Position numbers and translations under genes: made by a program. Positions 34,087 through 45,712 of a stretch of 64,000 nt of DNA are shown in pieces. This DNA comes from Xanthoparmelia taractica (taxonomy: Eukaryota; Ascomycota; Lecanoromycetes; Lecanorales; Parmeliaceae). Below the pieces are notes generated by a model. That model was not told the DNA's origin. It worked only from the letters and a program-made list of their open reading frames with translations, and searched no databases. Positions within the stretch are counted from its first letter, which is position 1. Every line of letters starts with the position of its first letter. The stretch spans positions 106,374 to 170,373 of the forward strand of contig JANQBS010000073.1 of the NCBI GenBank assembly GCA_033085395.1. The letters are read 5' to 3'.

Positions 34087-37038
34087 GTATGCTCAATGGC
34101 AAATTTTGACCAATCTGGCCTTCCTGAAAAGGTAACAGTTCTGCAATTCGAGGTTTATTTTCGTCATGGTATGATCTATGAGGCCCGCGTACTGGAACAG
34201 CGACTTTGGGTTTCTGCTACCTCGAGAGAGACCTCTCCAGACTGTAAAGTACGGTCCCTGAAAGACCTGCGTGCTGATTGATGAAAGGGTGGACTATGTG
34301 TAATCATAAATTCGGGGTATCTCATTCAACATGGTCGAGACCCAAAGATTCATCCGCAGCCTTCATTTTCTACGGCAGCACTGGCGCGTTCCACATCTTC
34401 AACGCCGTTGCATAACGCCACCTTACACACTGATCAAAGCCGGCGAACGCAATAGAATGTGCCCACATGTGAATGTTTCCCCAGACAATAAATTATGGCA
34501 AAGTCTCGGTGTAGGTAGGTCAACACCCAGTGTAATAGCAACAGCTGTCCTGAAGTTCAAGTCGGATGATTGGCTTTGAAAAGACTCGAATATGTAGCCC
34601 GCAAAGCCCGCATCATAGACGTCAGACTCCAGGATAGCAAATGGTACAGCAACAACAAAGAGTCAAAATGATTTCATTTCAAACCCAATCACAGGTTATT
34701 TGTACATTTATCTAGTCTTCCCTGGCATCCGGTATGCGCTGATACGCAAATGTTACACGGGGCCCACTAGCGATCACGGTCGCTACACCACTTCCCCGGC
34801 CAACGTCGCTTGAGCAGATGATCGTAACCCAAGTAGACTTGATTGGAAGAAGAATGGTCAAGTCGACACGGAAGCCTCGCAGCTTTGACTGATAAGGATT
34901 CCCACTTCGATCTAGTTCGAAGCAGAGGACCACACTCACCCTTCTCGATCATCATCTTTCGTAAAAATTCTCGCGCCCATAGGTTTAAGAGGAGCGCTTG
35001 GGGGAATCTGAGGATGGTGTTGAGTTGGGTGTTTGAGAGCTATTGATTTCTAGTGATGGGATGGCTACAGAGAAAGTTAGCTCCTTTTCCTTATACTTTA
35101 CCTTTCCAGATTAGAACACTGGTACACAGATGTCCCTTATTACTGTAAGAAAAGTTTCATGTCAAAGTCGCTTGCTGTTGAGTAGGTGAGGAGAAAGATT
35201 ATAAGTGCAGATTGGTGCAGGAAGACGTCAGCCCTACCGGAGCAGGACGCCTGGTCATACTGGTCTGGTGGCTTCTACGGCTTATTCCATCGTGACTGGT
35301 CCGAGGAATGCCTACACATCGGGATAACATTTACGTGGTAAATCTCTACCCGTAAATGTTCCGTGAGATACAGGATTACATGAGCCGTAGCTCATGCAAC
35401 GTCGTGCTTCAGAAATTTCTCACGATCATAGGCTGATAATACAGACGATTGGCTTAGATGTTCGGCGAGTCATTTGCCATCCTATAAGTGGATAGCTCTG
35501 AACGGATCGGGCCCACGTTATCGGTGTAGCTAATTGTATCGTAGGCATGACTCCAAACATGTAACACATCGGTCAACAATTCAATCACGATTGAAAATTG
35601 AAGTTCACCATCTTAAAAATTTGAAAACATGAGCACCGAGGCTGAACATTCTGGACTACACTCCGCCAAATCAACTCTTCGCCTCGAACAAACCGCGGGC
35701 CTGAGGGTTCGTGGAATTAGAGACCATGAAGGCCTTTGAGTTTAACTAATAAGTGCGCGGGCATCTTCCAAAGCACTTTTCAACCGAATCTGCTAAGCAG
35801 TCAGGTTGTCATGTTGTAGGACGAGGTACATTAGCCTAGAATGAGGGATTCGGAAGCCGCAGGGTAATCGGTTGGCGGTGGAAACGAAAAACGAACGATG
35901 GCCAAGAAAAAGTTGCAGGAAAGCAGAGTAAATGGGCCTATTTCGAGATCAATTACGCGGCCATATTAGCCTGAACCGCGTCTCAAGGGTCTGGCGCAAC
36001 GCCACAGGATAACACAACAAATGCTCATGCGCACCGATCTGCTTACAAGGCTAAGGGATGGTATGACCTGATTATCGCTGCAGAAGGAAGCTCAACTCCT
36101 GAAAGGATGCCATGACCAGCTCAACATGCAGAAGAGCGCGGCTTTGCGGACTCTGCGTCCGGTAGGGTGGCGCGATTTGTTTCCTCCATTCGAGGACATG
36201 CATATCATTTCTTATCTGGGCGTCTCGATCAAAATGTAATGCGACCTTGCCGGTTTCTAAGTTTTTGCATTGCCCGATGGTCTAATTCTATTTCTTGTCG
36301 ACACCCTGGTATTGGACAATCTTGAGTGAATAACAGGACTTTTCAGTAAAAGTTAGCAGGGTATTCAAAGGGATGACCTTGACATGTTTGCTTTTATTGA
36401 AGAATTCAGCAGCATATCGTCCAATTGAAAAGCGCGTCTACATTAATCACGCCAATCAATGACACTGCCGCTGACCTTAGTGAGCTAGAGGCTGTTGACT
36501 GGGTGATATGCTGATCAAGGAAGGGGCATTTGTGTGGATACTCTTACCTAGATGATCTCCTAAACCCTTTTTTTTCCCCAGCAACATGGATATACTACGT
36601 TTTTGACGTGGTGCTTCACGGCCATCCGCAAAGACGATCCTGGGATTCTATTGCTTAGATGAAGGGGGTACTTGGCACTACTTGCAGCAATCGGGCCCGT
36701 ATGCATGGAGCATGGATCCCTATGGCCTGCTGTATGCTGAATATGCTGCTGCGGCCCACCAGATGCTTCCCTCATGGCTCCACGTACCTGTGTCTATGTA
36801 GACGAGAGAGCACTATATTACGGACGGCTCTGATAAGCGCTTGGTCACTACCGATTTCACATCGAATGCGAGAGGGAACTGATGAAGTCGAACAAGAGAT
36901 GTTGGTAGAAATCAGCTCTTTGGCCTTCATATTTCCTCTCTAAAATTCAGCTCCTAGCATGACCTTCAGTCCCAACTTTGCGTGCCATCTCAGCACCCTG
37001 TGCCTTTCGCTTTTAAGATACAGGAACTTGAAGATGCA
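34087..37038. other. Gene-poor stretch with one possible small gene
   Basis: Almost 3 kb without a supported gene. The best candidate is on the minus strand at 34712-34939, whose frame ends with LLPIKSTWVTIICSSDVGRG and FAYQRIPDARED before a TAG, and which has a GTGAGT donor-like site near 34939 with an upstream MGARIFTKDDD frame. I could not join the pieces into a phase-consistent gene and do not recognise it. The rest (35.1-37.0 kb) shows nothing coding-like and may be decayed accessory DNA. Confidence 0.3.
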
Positions 37039-37888
37039 TCAAGTTTCGGCTCCTTTGGTAGAGTCGAAACTGGCAGCAAATTGGTGAATTTCCCCTTCAA
37101 CAATATCTGCCAATTTATCTGGGACACTCAGGAAGGGGGAATGACTGGTATCTAGCTTCAATACTTTCCAAGTAGTTCTACTTCCGCTCAGGAACAGGTC
37201 TTGTGCAAAAGGAGGGAGAGCCTGGTCTTGAGTTGTGTGCAAATAGACACGACGTCCGTCGTAAGCGGCGTCTTGGTAATGAACAGGCCCGGAAGGAGAA
37301 TTGAAGGACAACAGCGATTGACTGTAGATCTGGTTCGTGGCTCCAGAGGCTAGGGGTTCGGGGACGTCGGCGTAAAAGGTGGTCTTGGGATCAATAACCT
37401 TGATCAGTCCTGCCTTTTCCTACTTAAAGCGTCAACAACAGATCGTGATAGAAGGCGTCAATGAAGAGGTAAGAAAGGCTTACATCTGGATCCTGCCAAG
37501 GCGCATAGTTGCCCCCTATCATATGGAAAAGAGTATCCCCAGCCTTAGGCACGAAAGCGGACTGAAAGATGAGTCCTATGATGCCACCTTGCAGACCTTT
37601 GGCACTTCGCACAGCCTTTGAAAACCCAGCGATGGCAGCGCTTCCAGGGAAACCAGCGTAGGAGTGCAGATAGAGCACGACGTCTTTGCCTTGTTCTATC
37701 AGGGGCTTAAGGATGCCTTCGGCTAGCAGCGTGGAGTCCTCCCCAACAGATACATTGGGCTTGTTGACTGTTCTCAGTCCCCAAGTGCGCGTGTTGTAAC
37801 CTTTTTGTTGAAGCTGTGCGCCTAGAATGTCCATGGCCGAGTCAACGTGAAAGGCCCCTGGGACCAGGACGACTGTGGGAATAGGCAT
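37039..37888 (-). CDS. Alpha/beta hydrolase (AB_hydrolase_6 / methylesterase-like)
   Basis: Two exons, 37888-37484 and 37419-37039, give 261 residues; the 64-nt intron (GTAAGC...TAAGTAG) joins APWQDPD to EKAGLIKVIDPKTTFY. The fold is recognisable from the N-terminal strand PTVVLVPGAFHVDSAM (oxyanion-hole loop), the nucleophile elbow VVLYLHSYAGFPG with S76, an acidic residue in HTTQDQALPPF, and the catalytic His in DTSHSPFLSVPDKLA. This pattern is common in small fungal hydrolases related to plant methylesterases, often in secondary-metabolism or detoxification settings. An in-frame ATG at 37960 would add a hydrophobic leader (MSLTFTLLLSDLLLHRASSA), so a secreted form cannot be excluded, but CTTCTTCACAG just before the chosen ATG suggests untranslated leader. 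Substrate unknown. Confidence 0.85.
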
Positions 37889-40069
37889 GTTGAAGAGTGG
37901 TGCACTGGAAGCCCTGTGAAGAAGGAGATCTGATAGGAGTAAAGTAAATGTCAGCGACACATCAATTTTGCACTGCTTGTGGATATTAACGTTTCACTTG
38001 TGGCAGGAAGCGGGCCTAAGTCCGGAACAAACAGCGAATGAGCGTTCGTAGGGCAAGCAATGTCACCATGTCCCGGGACAACGACCGCATTCGACTTGCT
38101 TAGGAATCATCCATACCGCGCGATTGTCTCTCTTACTTATGGAGGATAAGATGTGCGCTAACATGACGACTTTCGCATCAATCGCCACTTGGGACCAGTA
38201 GATCGATGGAATATTCCTCACTTGAGACAAGCGCCAAAACAAAGCCGGACAGGATTTACAATCCATGATGGTGTATGGCTGCAGTAGCTCTTCTCTTAGG
38301 CGATACCGAAGAGCGCCTGTTGCCAAAAGCTGAACATGAAAGGAAGAGGGAGATCCAGCCCTTAGCTATCTGTTTGATAGGGAAATAAGCTCACAGCTCG
38401 TATCACAGTTCCTTTGATCATATTTTCTTCTGGCCAGCCTTGATCGGTGGGGGTTGTCTGGCAAAAGACTATATGGTAGATTTTCATTGATGCTAACGCT
38501 TAGTGTTGGAATTTGGCCCCCAATGTTGGTGTTGGTGTTGGTGTGGGGTCTAGGATTCCCAACCTTCTCCCGGCTAACCCCTATTTTTATATGTTAGTTA
38601 AATAGTCCTGCTCCAGGGGAGCCTTTGGAGAAAGAATCAATCGTTCATGAATATCTTCAATACTTAGAACCATCTTACCGTACTGCAACTGTCACCCAGT
38701 ACATAGCCTTCTGCCAAGATACTATTAGCCGTGGTAGATGGCCAAGTCAAAAACTACCCGAGTTGGTTCGAGCAGACAATCTTAGATGGTATAGCTTTGA
38801 TTTTCCAGCTTACTCGCCCCTACTTCGTAGAAGCCATTCACGTCCAGGCGAGGGCCGACCCGCAGAAAAAGCAGGCCGGCTGGGCTTAGTAATGTGGGCT
38901 GCAACTGAAGGGTTGACACTACCACCACCTTATCTTCCTTACTGCAAGGTATGCCATCTTAGCATTACGCGCGAAAGGCTGAGCGCAGGTTTTGCGTGCA
39001 GCGCCGCTTTGCATGGCGGATCTTGATGTTCCATATGGATTTCTATAGCGCAGCCAAAACAGCGCCACATTATCGTCGTGGACAATCCTTTGCAGCCGCT
39101 CATGACAGGTACTTGACGTGGATCGAACATCTGGGTAGCGATATCATTGGGGCGCTTGATTGAAGCGGATTCGACTTTCCTCTCCGGTTGAACTCGCATG
39201 AGAGTTGTAGGGATTACAGGGCATTGTTAGCGCTGACAATCTGTTGATCTTGTACCTTATGTTACACTGCATAAATCCTTCTAGATACTTGGACCTGCTT
39301 AGACTCAAGAGCGGGAGGGCCGCGGGTCGAGTTTCAACGATTCACATGGGTATATACGAAGTACGTGTTCCTTAATTTGGTCCTTTGCAGCTCATAAATC
39401 AGCCATGAAAATGCGGGATGGTAATCCAAGGCAACTTTAGGCACATCCGGGCATGCATGTCCCCACCAGCACCACTCGATTCACCCACACACCTCTTTGT
39501 AATAGAACCGTCATCTTTTCCAACCAAAACCCTGCGCTATCACAGGACGTCCGTTATGAATGCATGCCTCTGCCAAGGGTTCCCTTCTGACAGTCCCACC
39601 GTGATAACCTCGGCGAGTCAGGGAGTAATAACGTAACGTACCTCATCAAAACAATTGGATTCGAATTCTGCAATTGGAAATTGCTTGCAAGACCCCTCCA
39701 CGTGTCCTTTAGTGTCCAATGTCGACGTCTACAGTATCCCGACAGGGTGGTCCCATCAGTGACTGAACGGAGAGCCCCAGTCGCCCCGATATGGGATTCT
39801 TGCATGTGTCTCAGCAGAACTGGGTAGTTATAGAGCTAAAAGAGTATAGCGGAGATTTATATTTCTATTACTATACATTATAACTTCGAGTAAAATATCT
39901 AAGCTCGTATTAATTATTTATAGTTAAGATAGAAGAATACTTAGATAAACGAGATCTATCGGACTTATTATTTCATATAAGACTAGATTCACGGCAACTA
40001 CACTGATGCAATGAGATTGCTTTTCAACGGCAAGCCGTTCTCAGTGCAGCCGCCCACACGTCCTCCCAT
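37889..40069. other. Gene-poor accessory stretch with short repeats and an AT-rich island
   Basis: No supported gene. Frames at 38063-38326 (minus), 38625-39026 (plus) and 38939-39199 (minus) look partly protein-like (for example VTQYIAFCQDTISRGRWPSQ) but none can be assigned. A GTTGGT hexamer is repeated at about 38522-38545. From about 39830 to 39975 the sequence switches to AT-rich, TA-dense DNA like that at the right end of the window, so this is probably a small RIP-mutated repeat fragment. Confidence 0.4.
39831..39975. repeat. Small AT-rich island, probable RIP-mutated repeat fragment
   Basis: About 145 bp with very few G and C, dense in TA dinucleotides (TTAATTATTTATAG, TAGATAAACGAG), sharply bounded on both sides by normal-composition DNA. 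The texture is the same as the 14-kb AT-rich block at the right edge. No family was recognised. Confidence 0.5.
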
Positions 40070-41026
40070 GCATACAGGCCCATGCTTGCGCTGATCTATT
40101 GGCGATTCATGACAGCTTAATTGATTGGATGGCGGTGCAAGCAATCAACTGACTGGTTTTGCAACATCGTTTTCGGCAGACGTGGAAGAAGTGACATATG
40201 CAGAGCTTGCTACAGCAACGTATCTGCCGGAAAGTCACATTCAAAGGTTTTTTTCCACTGCGCGATGACATTTCATATTTTCCGAGAAGCTTGCAAAAGA
40301 GTGGTTGCACATACAGCAGCCTCAAAGTTGCTTGCAGATGATCCGTTAATGAGAGAGTGGATTAGCATGGTTTTCTGAGATATGGCCTGCAGCTTCCAAG
40401 CTGTGGCCCTTTACCCAGACTTTCTACTTTAAGGCCGTAAACGCTGACTACACAAAGAAGGCAGTCGAAGCTTTGAGGAAGTAGCCGGGATCTGAAGAGC
40501 CAGATTATTCAGTATGGCACACGATCCTCTTCTCTAGACCATCGACAAAAAGCATGATAGGGGTACAATATCGCACATTAAACCGAAGCCATCATATTCG
40601 AAGTAAGTTTCCAGGAACGCTGACCGTGAGAAGCGATACGCACACGCTATGACTTTGTCCTCGACAGGACTAGGTCTAGAGGCCTTATATGTACTCGAGC
40701 GTTTTGACTGGACCACTATTGGTAAAGATAGTATAGTCGATACAAGAGGCTCGCACGGCTCCTTAAGCAACTGCTTACCAAGAAAGGGGGGCCGGGGGGG
40801 GCGGGGGACTGCGGTAGGAGTTCTTTTTCCTCGGAAGGAGTCGCTGGCTGGCTCCGCTGACAACACTCGTGATGTAGCTCTTACGACCTTCTCGATGTGG
40901 GGTGATCGGTCCATAACGCGAAAGAACGCGATATTGGCGGATGGCGTCAACTGCTTGTAAGATGATGATATCAGATTTGTGCTTATAGCGCTTGATCGTC
41001 CTGAAGGATCAATCAAGGCTGAGTGA
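40070..41026 (+). pseudogene. O-methyltransferase pseudogene (fungal secondary-metabolism type)
   Basis: Pieces of one SAM-dependent O-methyltransferase (PF00891-like) appear in order but in different frames. VTYAELATATYLPES starts at about 40191, AMTFHIFREACKRVVAHTAAS at about 40264 and EIWPAASK at about 40377. KAVEALRK is followed by TAG where Trp is expected, then PGSEEPDYS. ALYVLERFDWTTIGKDSIVD, with the SAM-motif region GSHGSLS, lies at about 40685-40770; NAKERDIGGWRQLL is at about 40915; the end is FVLIALDRPEGSIKAE with TGA at 41024. At least three frameshifts and three in-frame stops are present, and the segment between GSHGSLS and NAKERD is much shorter than in the family, so the catalytic middle is deleted or replaced by a G-rich patch (40786-40807). 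It cannot make an active enzyme. An upstream methylase-type MAVQAIN segment near 40128 also ends in a stop where Trp is usual. Confidence 0.75.
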
Positions 41027-41301
41027 GCATCATCTTGGTTACTTGGAGACCGTAGTAAGATGAGACTATTGATGGTGTGCAGCAAGGTATGACTTTCGAG
41101 CTTTTATCTCATGGCGTGTATCGAAGTGTGAAAAGATCTGATAGACTCGGCTGGTACCTGTACTCGTACCTACGTAGTCACCCTAAGAGCGGAATCCAAA
41201 GGCGGTCTGGGCGTAGGTTGGCAACAAAACTTCTCTTCAACAGAGCCACGAGGTAATGTCGTTTCAAGAATGATCTAAAATACTCCGGAGTTCTAATATA
41301 T

Positions 41302-44300
41302 CTACGCAACCCCATTACTCACGACCTTCTTGTCCTCTTCTAATTTTTCATAAGCCTCCTTTGCCTTCCGCGCATCCTCCGCCTTCAGTTGATCGTCCCT
41401 CCTCACTGCAATATCCTTCGGTCGGAAATCACTGTACAGATGCTTCAACACGACTTCGATGACGTAGCATCCCACAAAGTCAACAATCATAAGACCCGTC
41501 ATGATGAATTTGAATTCCGTGCTGAATGGCACGAGCTTCAGCTTCTCGTTAATCTCAGGGATGAACTCGGTCGAGCATGAGAAGGCAACGCCAGATACAA
41601 GAACCAAGCCCCAGTACATGCCGCGGTTCTCGCTGATGCCTTCCCGGAAAGGCCGGCCTTGATAGTTGATGGCGAAGGTGGAGATCTGCTGGATGAGTTG
41701 GAGCAGGTAGACGGCGCTGTTGAGTAGAGATGGTTCGAATTCACCTTCGAGGTCAATTTTCTCTGCGCGGGGCTCGATGCTTTGCACGTAGTTGGAGAGG
41801 TAAACAAGGGTGACGATGTGGATGGCAAATTGCCCGAGGACGGAGCCGATGATGTAGGGATTGAAGATGTTGGGTTGTGGACGTTCTTTAGAGAGGCCTT
41901 CGACGGACTGGGGGACGCGTTAGCAGATGTTTTTTAGCTTAGAGAAAGAAGGTTTATACCTTTGCTCGAGAAATAGACAGAAAGCAGACACTCATGAGCA
42001 TGCCGCTGATTGTCACTTGGCCATCTCCAAACTTGATGCCCTCCAGATACAACACACTCAAGCTGTAAGCACTGATCAGACAATTGAGAGCCAGTATCTT
42101 ATACATCTGGATTGTGGCCACCAGGGTACATCGCCCTTGCCGAATGATGTTAGGAATCGCAATAACATTTGCAAGCTTGCTGGTGAAAGGAGCTGCAACT
42201 GAGGCATCACCAAGCTTGATCCTAGGTGGTTCATTCTCATCTAACTCCTGCTCCATCATCGAAGCTGTGAATTTATCAGCCAAGCCGGCTGCCTGTTGTG
42301 CCGCTTTCTGTTGCTTCTTTTGCTCAGGCGTAAGGTTGGCATTTGCATCTGGGCGTGGGGTAGTGGTCTCGGTGTTTTCTTTCTTCTCTGTAGTAGGCGC
42401 GTTGGCTGCCACCCCCCCAGTAGCTCCCTTTCTCTCCGCTTGTTGTTGCATTGCCTTCTCGTAATGAGGATTGGTTGGCCCAGGAGGATAAAGGTGAGCA
42501 ACCTGTATCGGGACAGGTGGTGGAGGCTGGTTGAATCGCTTCATGATACCAACTTGCTTTTCATAGATCTCCTTCATCTTAGTAGTTCTGTAGTGCTCCG
42601 CTATTCGGTTGAGGTCATCCTGCGAGCCATTGAGGAGGGCCACGCCGATGTGAGCTTGCTTCAAAGCTCCCACATCATTTGTACCATCACCACACATAAG
42701 CGTGGTGTAGCCAGCATCCTTCAGGCCAAGCAGGATATCTTCTTTTTGCTTCGGTGAGACTCTAGCATATACCCACGTGTGTCTGAGCAGTTGAAGAAGA
42801 GCAGCCTCGTTCTTGTATTTCGACAGAGCGTAGCCAGTAACACAAAGATCTTTCTGCTTCACGATTGTCTCATCCAAAGGTTTAGTAGGGTCGACAGCAA
42901 TATTAGTTTTTTCGTCAACGCTTCGCCACACAAGCCTCTTACCGCTGTCGTCATTCTCCGGAGCATCAAGGATGAGGACATCCCGATCAATGATCTCAAC
43001 TTGACGAGCGACATGCACCGCGGTCAGAGGGTTATCGCCTGTAATCATAACGCAACGATGACTGCTCTCGTTGAGCATTCGAACGGCCTGCATCGCGTCC
43101 TCTTTGAGAGGGCACTGGAGTACTAAGAAGCCAGCAAAGGTCAGATTCGCTTCTACTTCCTCCCGTTTCAAGTCATTGATCTTTTTTTGGCCAAGCTCGG
43201 AGTCTACGGAGAGATACCGATACCCTAGAGCCAGCACTCGTCCTCCATTCCTTGTGAAATATTTGAAAGTCTCCTCGTAACTCGGTGGTATCGTAGTAAG
43301 CATTGTGCGGATAGTTTCTGGGGCTCCTTTCACCCCAACGAACGTGCCCCGGACTTTCCTGCCGGTTGCTCGGTCTGTGGTCAATACAGTTGCCACAGAG
43401 CTTTGCCTTTTCAAGGAAGAAGAGAATTGGAAGCGTCGCTTTATCTGTACAAGCTCGCCACCACTGGTATTTCCTCTGCCAATTGCTGTCGATCTACCAT
43501 GGAGGGTATCATTACGCCCAAGCGTCCAGCCAAGTGAGGTCAGAGTGGCTTTTTCCATAGGATCTCCAACGATTTCTCCCTCGTCCAACTTAACCAGGGC
43601 ATGAGCAGTTGCAAGAACAAGTGTCGTCTGCTGGCCAGCCTCGAGCACAGATGTCAACTTGCTGTGAGCACTATCTTTCTCGGTCTTCGCATTCTTATCA
43701 TCCAGCGAGAGCCCTGCAATGCCATCTACGACCAGGTCTTCTCCTGTCAAAGTACCAGTCTTGTCGAAGCAAGCAATGTCGACTCTCCCAGCGAAAGGTA
43801 TCCGAAAGGGTTCGGTACAGAAGATGGCGTATTTGCTTAGGGCTGCAAGACTAGTATTGACGGCGAGACTGAGCTCCATGGGAAGCTCTGGCGGGACTAC
43901 ACTTGTGATGATCAGGACACAGTCGAGCAGCAGCTTCGAGCGCTTCCGATCCTGTGCAACACCCTCGACCCAGACATACCACGAAGCGGCGATTGCGAAG
44001 ATGAGCAAGAATAGAATGAATAGTAAAGCTTCCACATTGTTGGCCGAGACTCGCTCAGTTGAGTATATCATCGTGCGGACTAAGCTTCCCTGGCTTGTCT
44101 CAAAGCCGGTCTTCACAACGACAGCCATTGCTCCCTTGTCTGGTGGAGGCTCAACCCCAGAAGCCAAGGTAGGGACAGTCTCCGGCGCATCTTCGCTGGC
44201 ATTAGTATGAGTGACCTGCAGAACTTTGGTACCGCCGTAGAGGAAGGCATTCTTGTCTAGACCCTCGGGATCAATTAGCGCATCACCAGGGCGAAGCTGA

Positions 44301-45371
44301 ACGGAATCCTTGAGCAGCGGCGTACTCTCCCCAGACAACATAGCTTCATTGACAATCGCGGTGCCTTCTACCAACAGCATGTCACAAGCCACTCCGCTAT
44401 CCTCTTTCGTCCGATCCACAGACACTAGGTCTCCGGGAAGAAGCTTGTCACTTGTGTCTGACTCCCACTTCTTCTGCCTGTAGACCCACAGAGGGTACGG
44501 TTGTATGCTCATCCCGCGAAACTCGTTCAGCGTTCTTTGTCTTTGCCAAACTACTGTACTCTCAAATCCAACTAGCATAACCAGGGTGAAAAGCGAGTAG
44601 TACCAGTAGTCGTCCAGCAGCCAGAGCCCCACGCAAAACATCTGGAAGATGAAGAAAGGTGCCACGGCGTGCTCCTTCCACAGCTCTGTAAATGTTGGCA
44701 CTGGGATGTCGAATGTATTATCGCCATAATGCTGTTGGACGCGCTCAATCTCTTCCGGTGTTTGGAGTCCTTGCGATTCTTGGAACGTCTTGATGGCTGG
44801 TCTTGGTTCTTTGTCAATTTCGTATGACATTGGCGCAAAACTGTTTTCTTCGGCACTGTAAAGGAACCGGCGCTTCTGGAAAAGAAACGATACGTTCTGT
44901 TTCCCGCCGACCTACTCCCAATCAGTCAAGCTCGTGAACTGCGTTGGATGTGTTGCTAACATTATCTCTGAGTAGTTTGCAAATCTCCGCGGATCCAGCA
45001 TTCGTCACAGGAATAACCTTGATAAGCGAGGCATCTCGCACTTCCCTGGCTTTTATACATGTAAACAAAGCGTCAATATTAACGTTCCATTTGGTTGAGA
45101 GCCATGTCAAAGATTGCAGTGTGACTATCGAGCCCGCCCAAACAAAAGTCCACTCAGGCCCGTTTATGTATGTGTTGTACCGGTCCTCGGATAGATAGAT
45201 GGCAAAGAAGATCGGCCATATCGCAAGAAAAGGCCAGACATATAGATGCAAGAATATGGGAAGAGGGTTGAGGAGCGTGGCGGATTGTATCTGGGGGTTC
45301 TTGACGAGAGGTGGCCTACGAAATTAGTAAGTGTTAGTCTTTTGGAGTTTCGGTCATGCTTGAGCTTACAT
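41302..45371 (-). CDS. spf1: ER P5A-type ATPase (Spf1/Cod1 family)
   Basis: Four exons, 45371-45370, 45315-44961, 44911-41960 and 41907-41302, give 1304 residues. The first exon contributes only the A and T of the start codon; the G follows a 54-nt intron (GTAAGC...TTCGTAG with CTAAC/CTAAT branch sites). The protein then starts MPPLVKNPQIQSATLL, as in other ascomycete Spf1 proteins. Key P-type motifs are LSGES (about 311), the P5A signature VVPPELPMELSLAVN in TM4, phosphorylation site DKTGTLT (about D502) and GDGTNDVGALKQAHIG. The 49-nt second intron splices ...LLRDN to VGGKQNVSFLFQKRRF. A Pro/Gln-rich insert lies in the cytosolic domain before the last membrane segments. Spf1 sits in the ER membrane, removes mistargeted tail-anchored or misinserted helices, and affects Mn2+ and sterol homeostasis and glycosylation. 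Confidence 0.95.
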
Positions 45372-45712
45372 CACGGCGACGACTATGAGACACTCAATTC
45401 AAAAGAAAAGACCATCTACGCGAAGATAGATGCTTCAACATGGCCATGAGTGAGAAGTGTTCTCAAACTCTCGAGGACAAATCTGAAGATCCCGGAAGGT
45501 CTAATGCCGACTCTCCGGCTACCAAGCTACTACCGGACTAGCGGAGTGCACATATCAACGCGCCTCGAGAAGCGTCCTGCGAACATCACAGTTCTCTAAT
45601 GGGTTCATATCAATTTCATGTTAGGTTCTATCCCTAATGGCGCTGGTAAAATGGTGTAGTGGTTTCTTTTGTTTCTTTGCTGCAAAAAGCGGAGTATTTT
45701 TAGTCTCATTTA
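45372..45712. other. Spf1 leader/promoter and 3' region of the dehydrogenase gene
   Basis: 341 bp upstream of the split spf1 start codon and downstream of the tartrate dehydrogenase-like stop... both genes are on the minus strand. The spf1 promoter must lie here. No frame or repeat was recognised. Confidence 0.45.

Noticed and set aside
37039..41026. An intact secondary-metabolite cluster
   Set aside because: Only one intact enzyme and one methyltransferase pseudogene are seen; no backbone synthase or cluster regulator.
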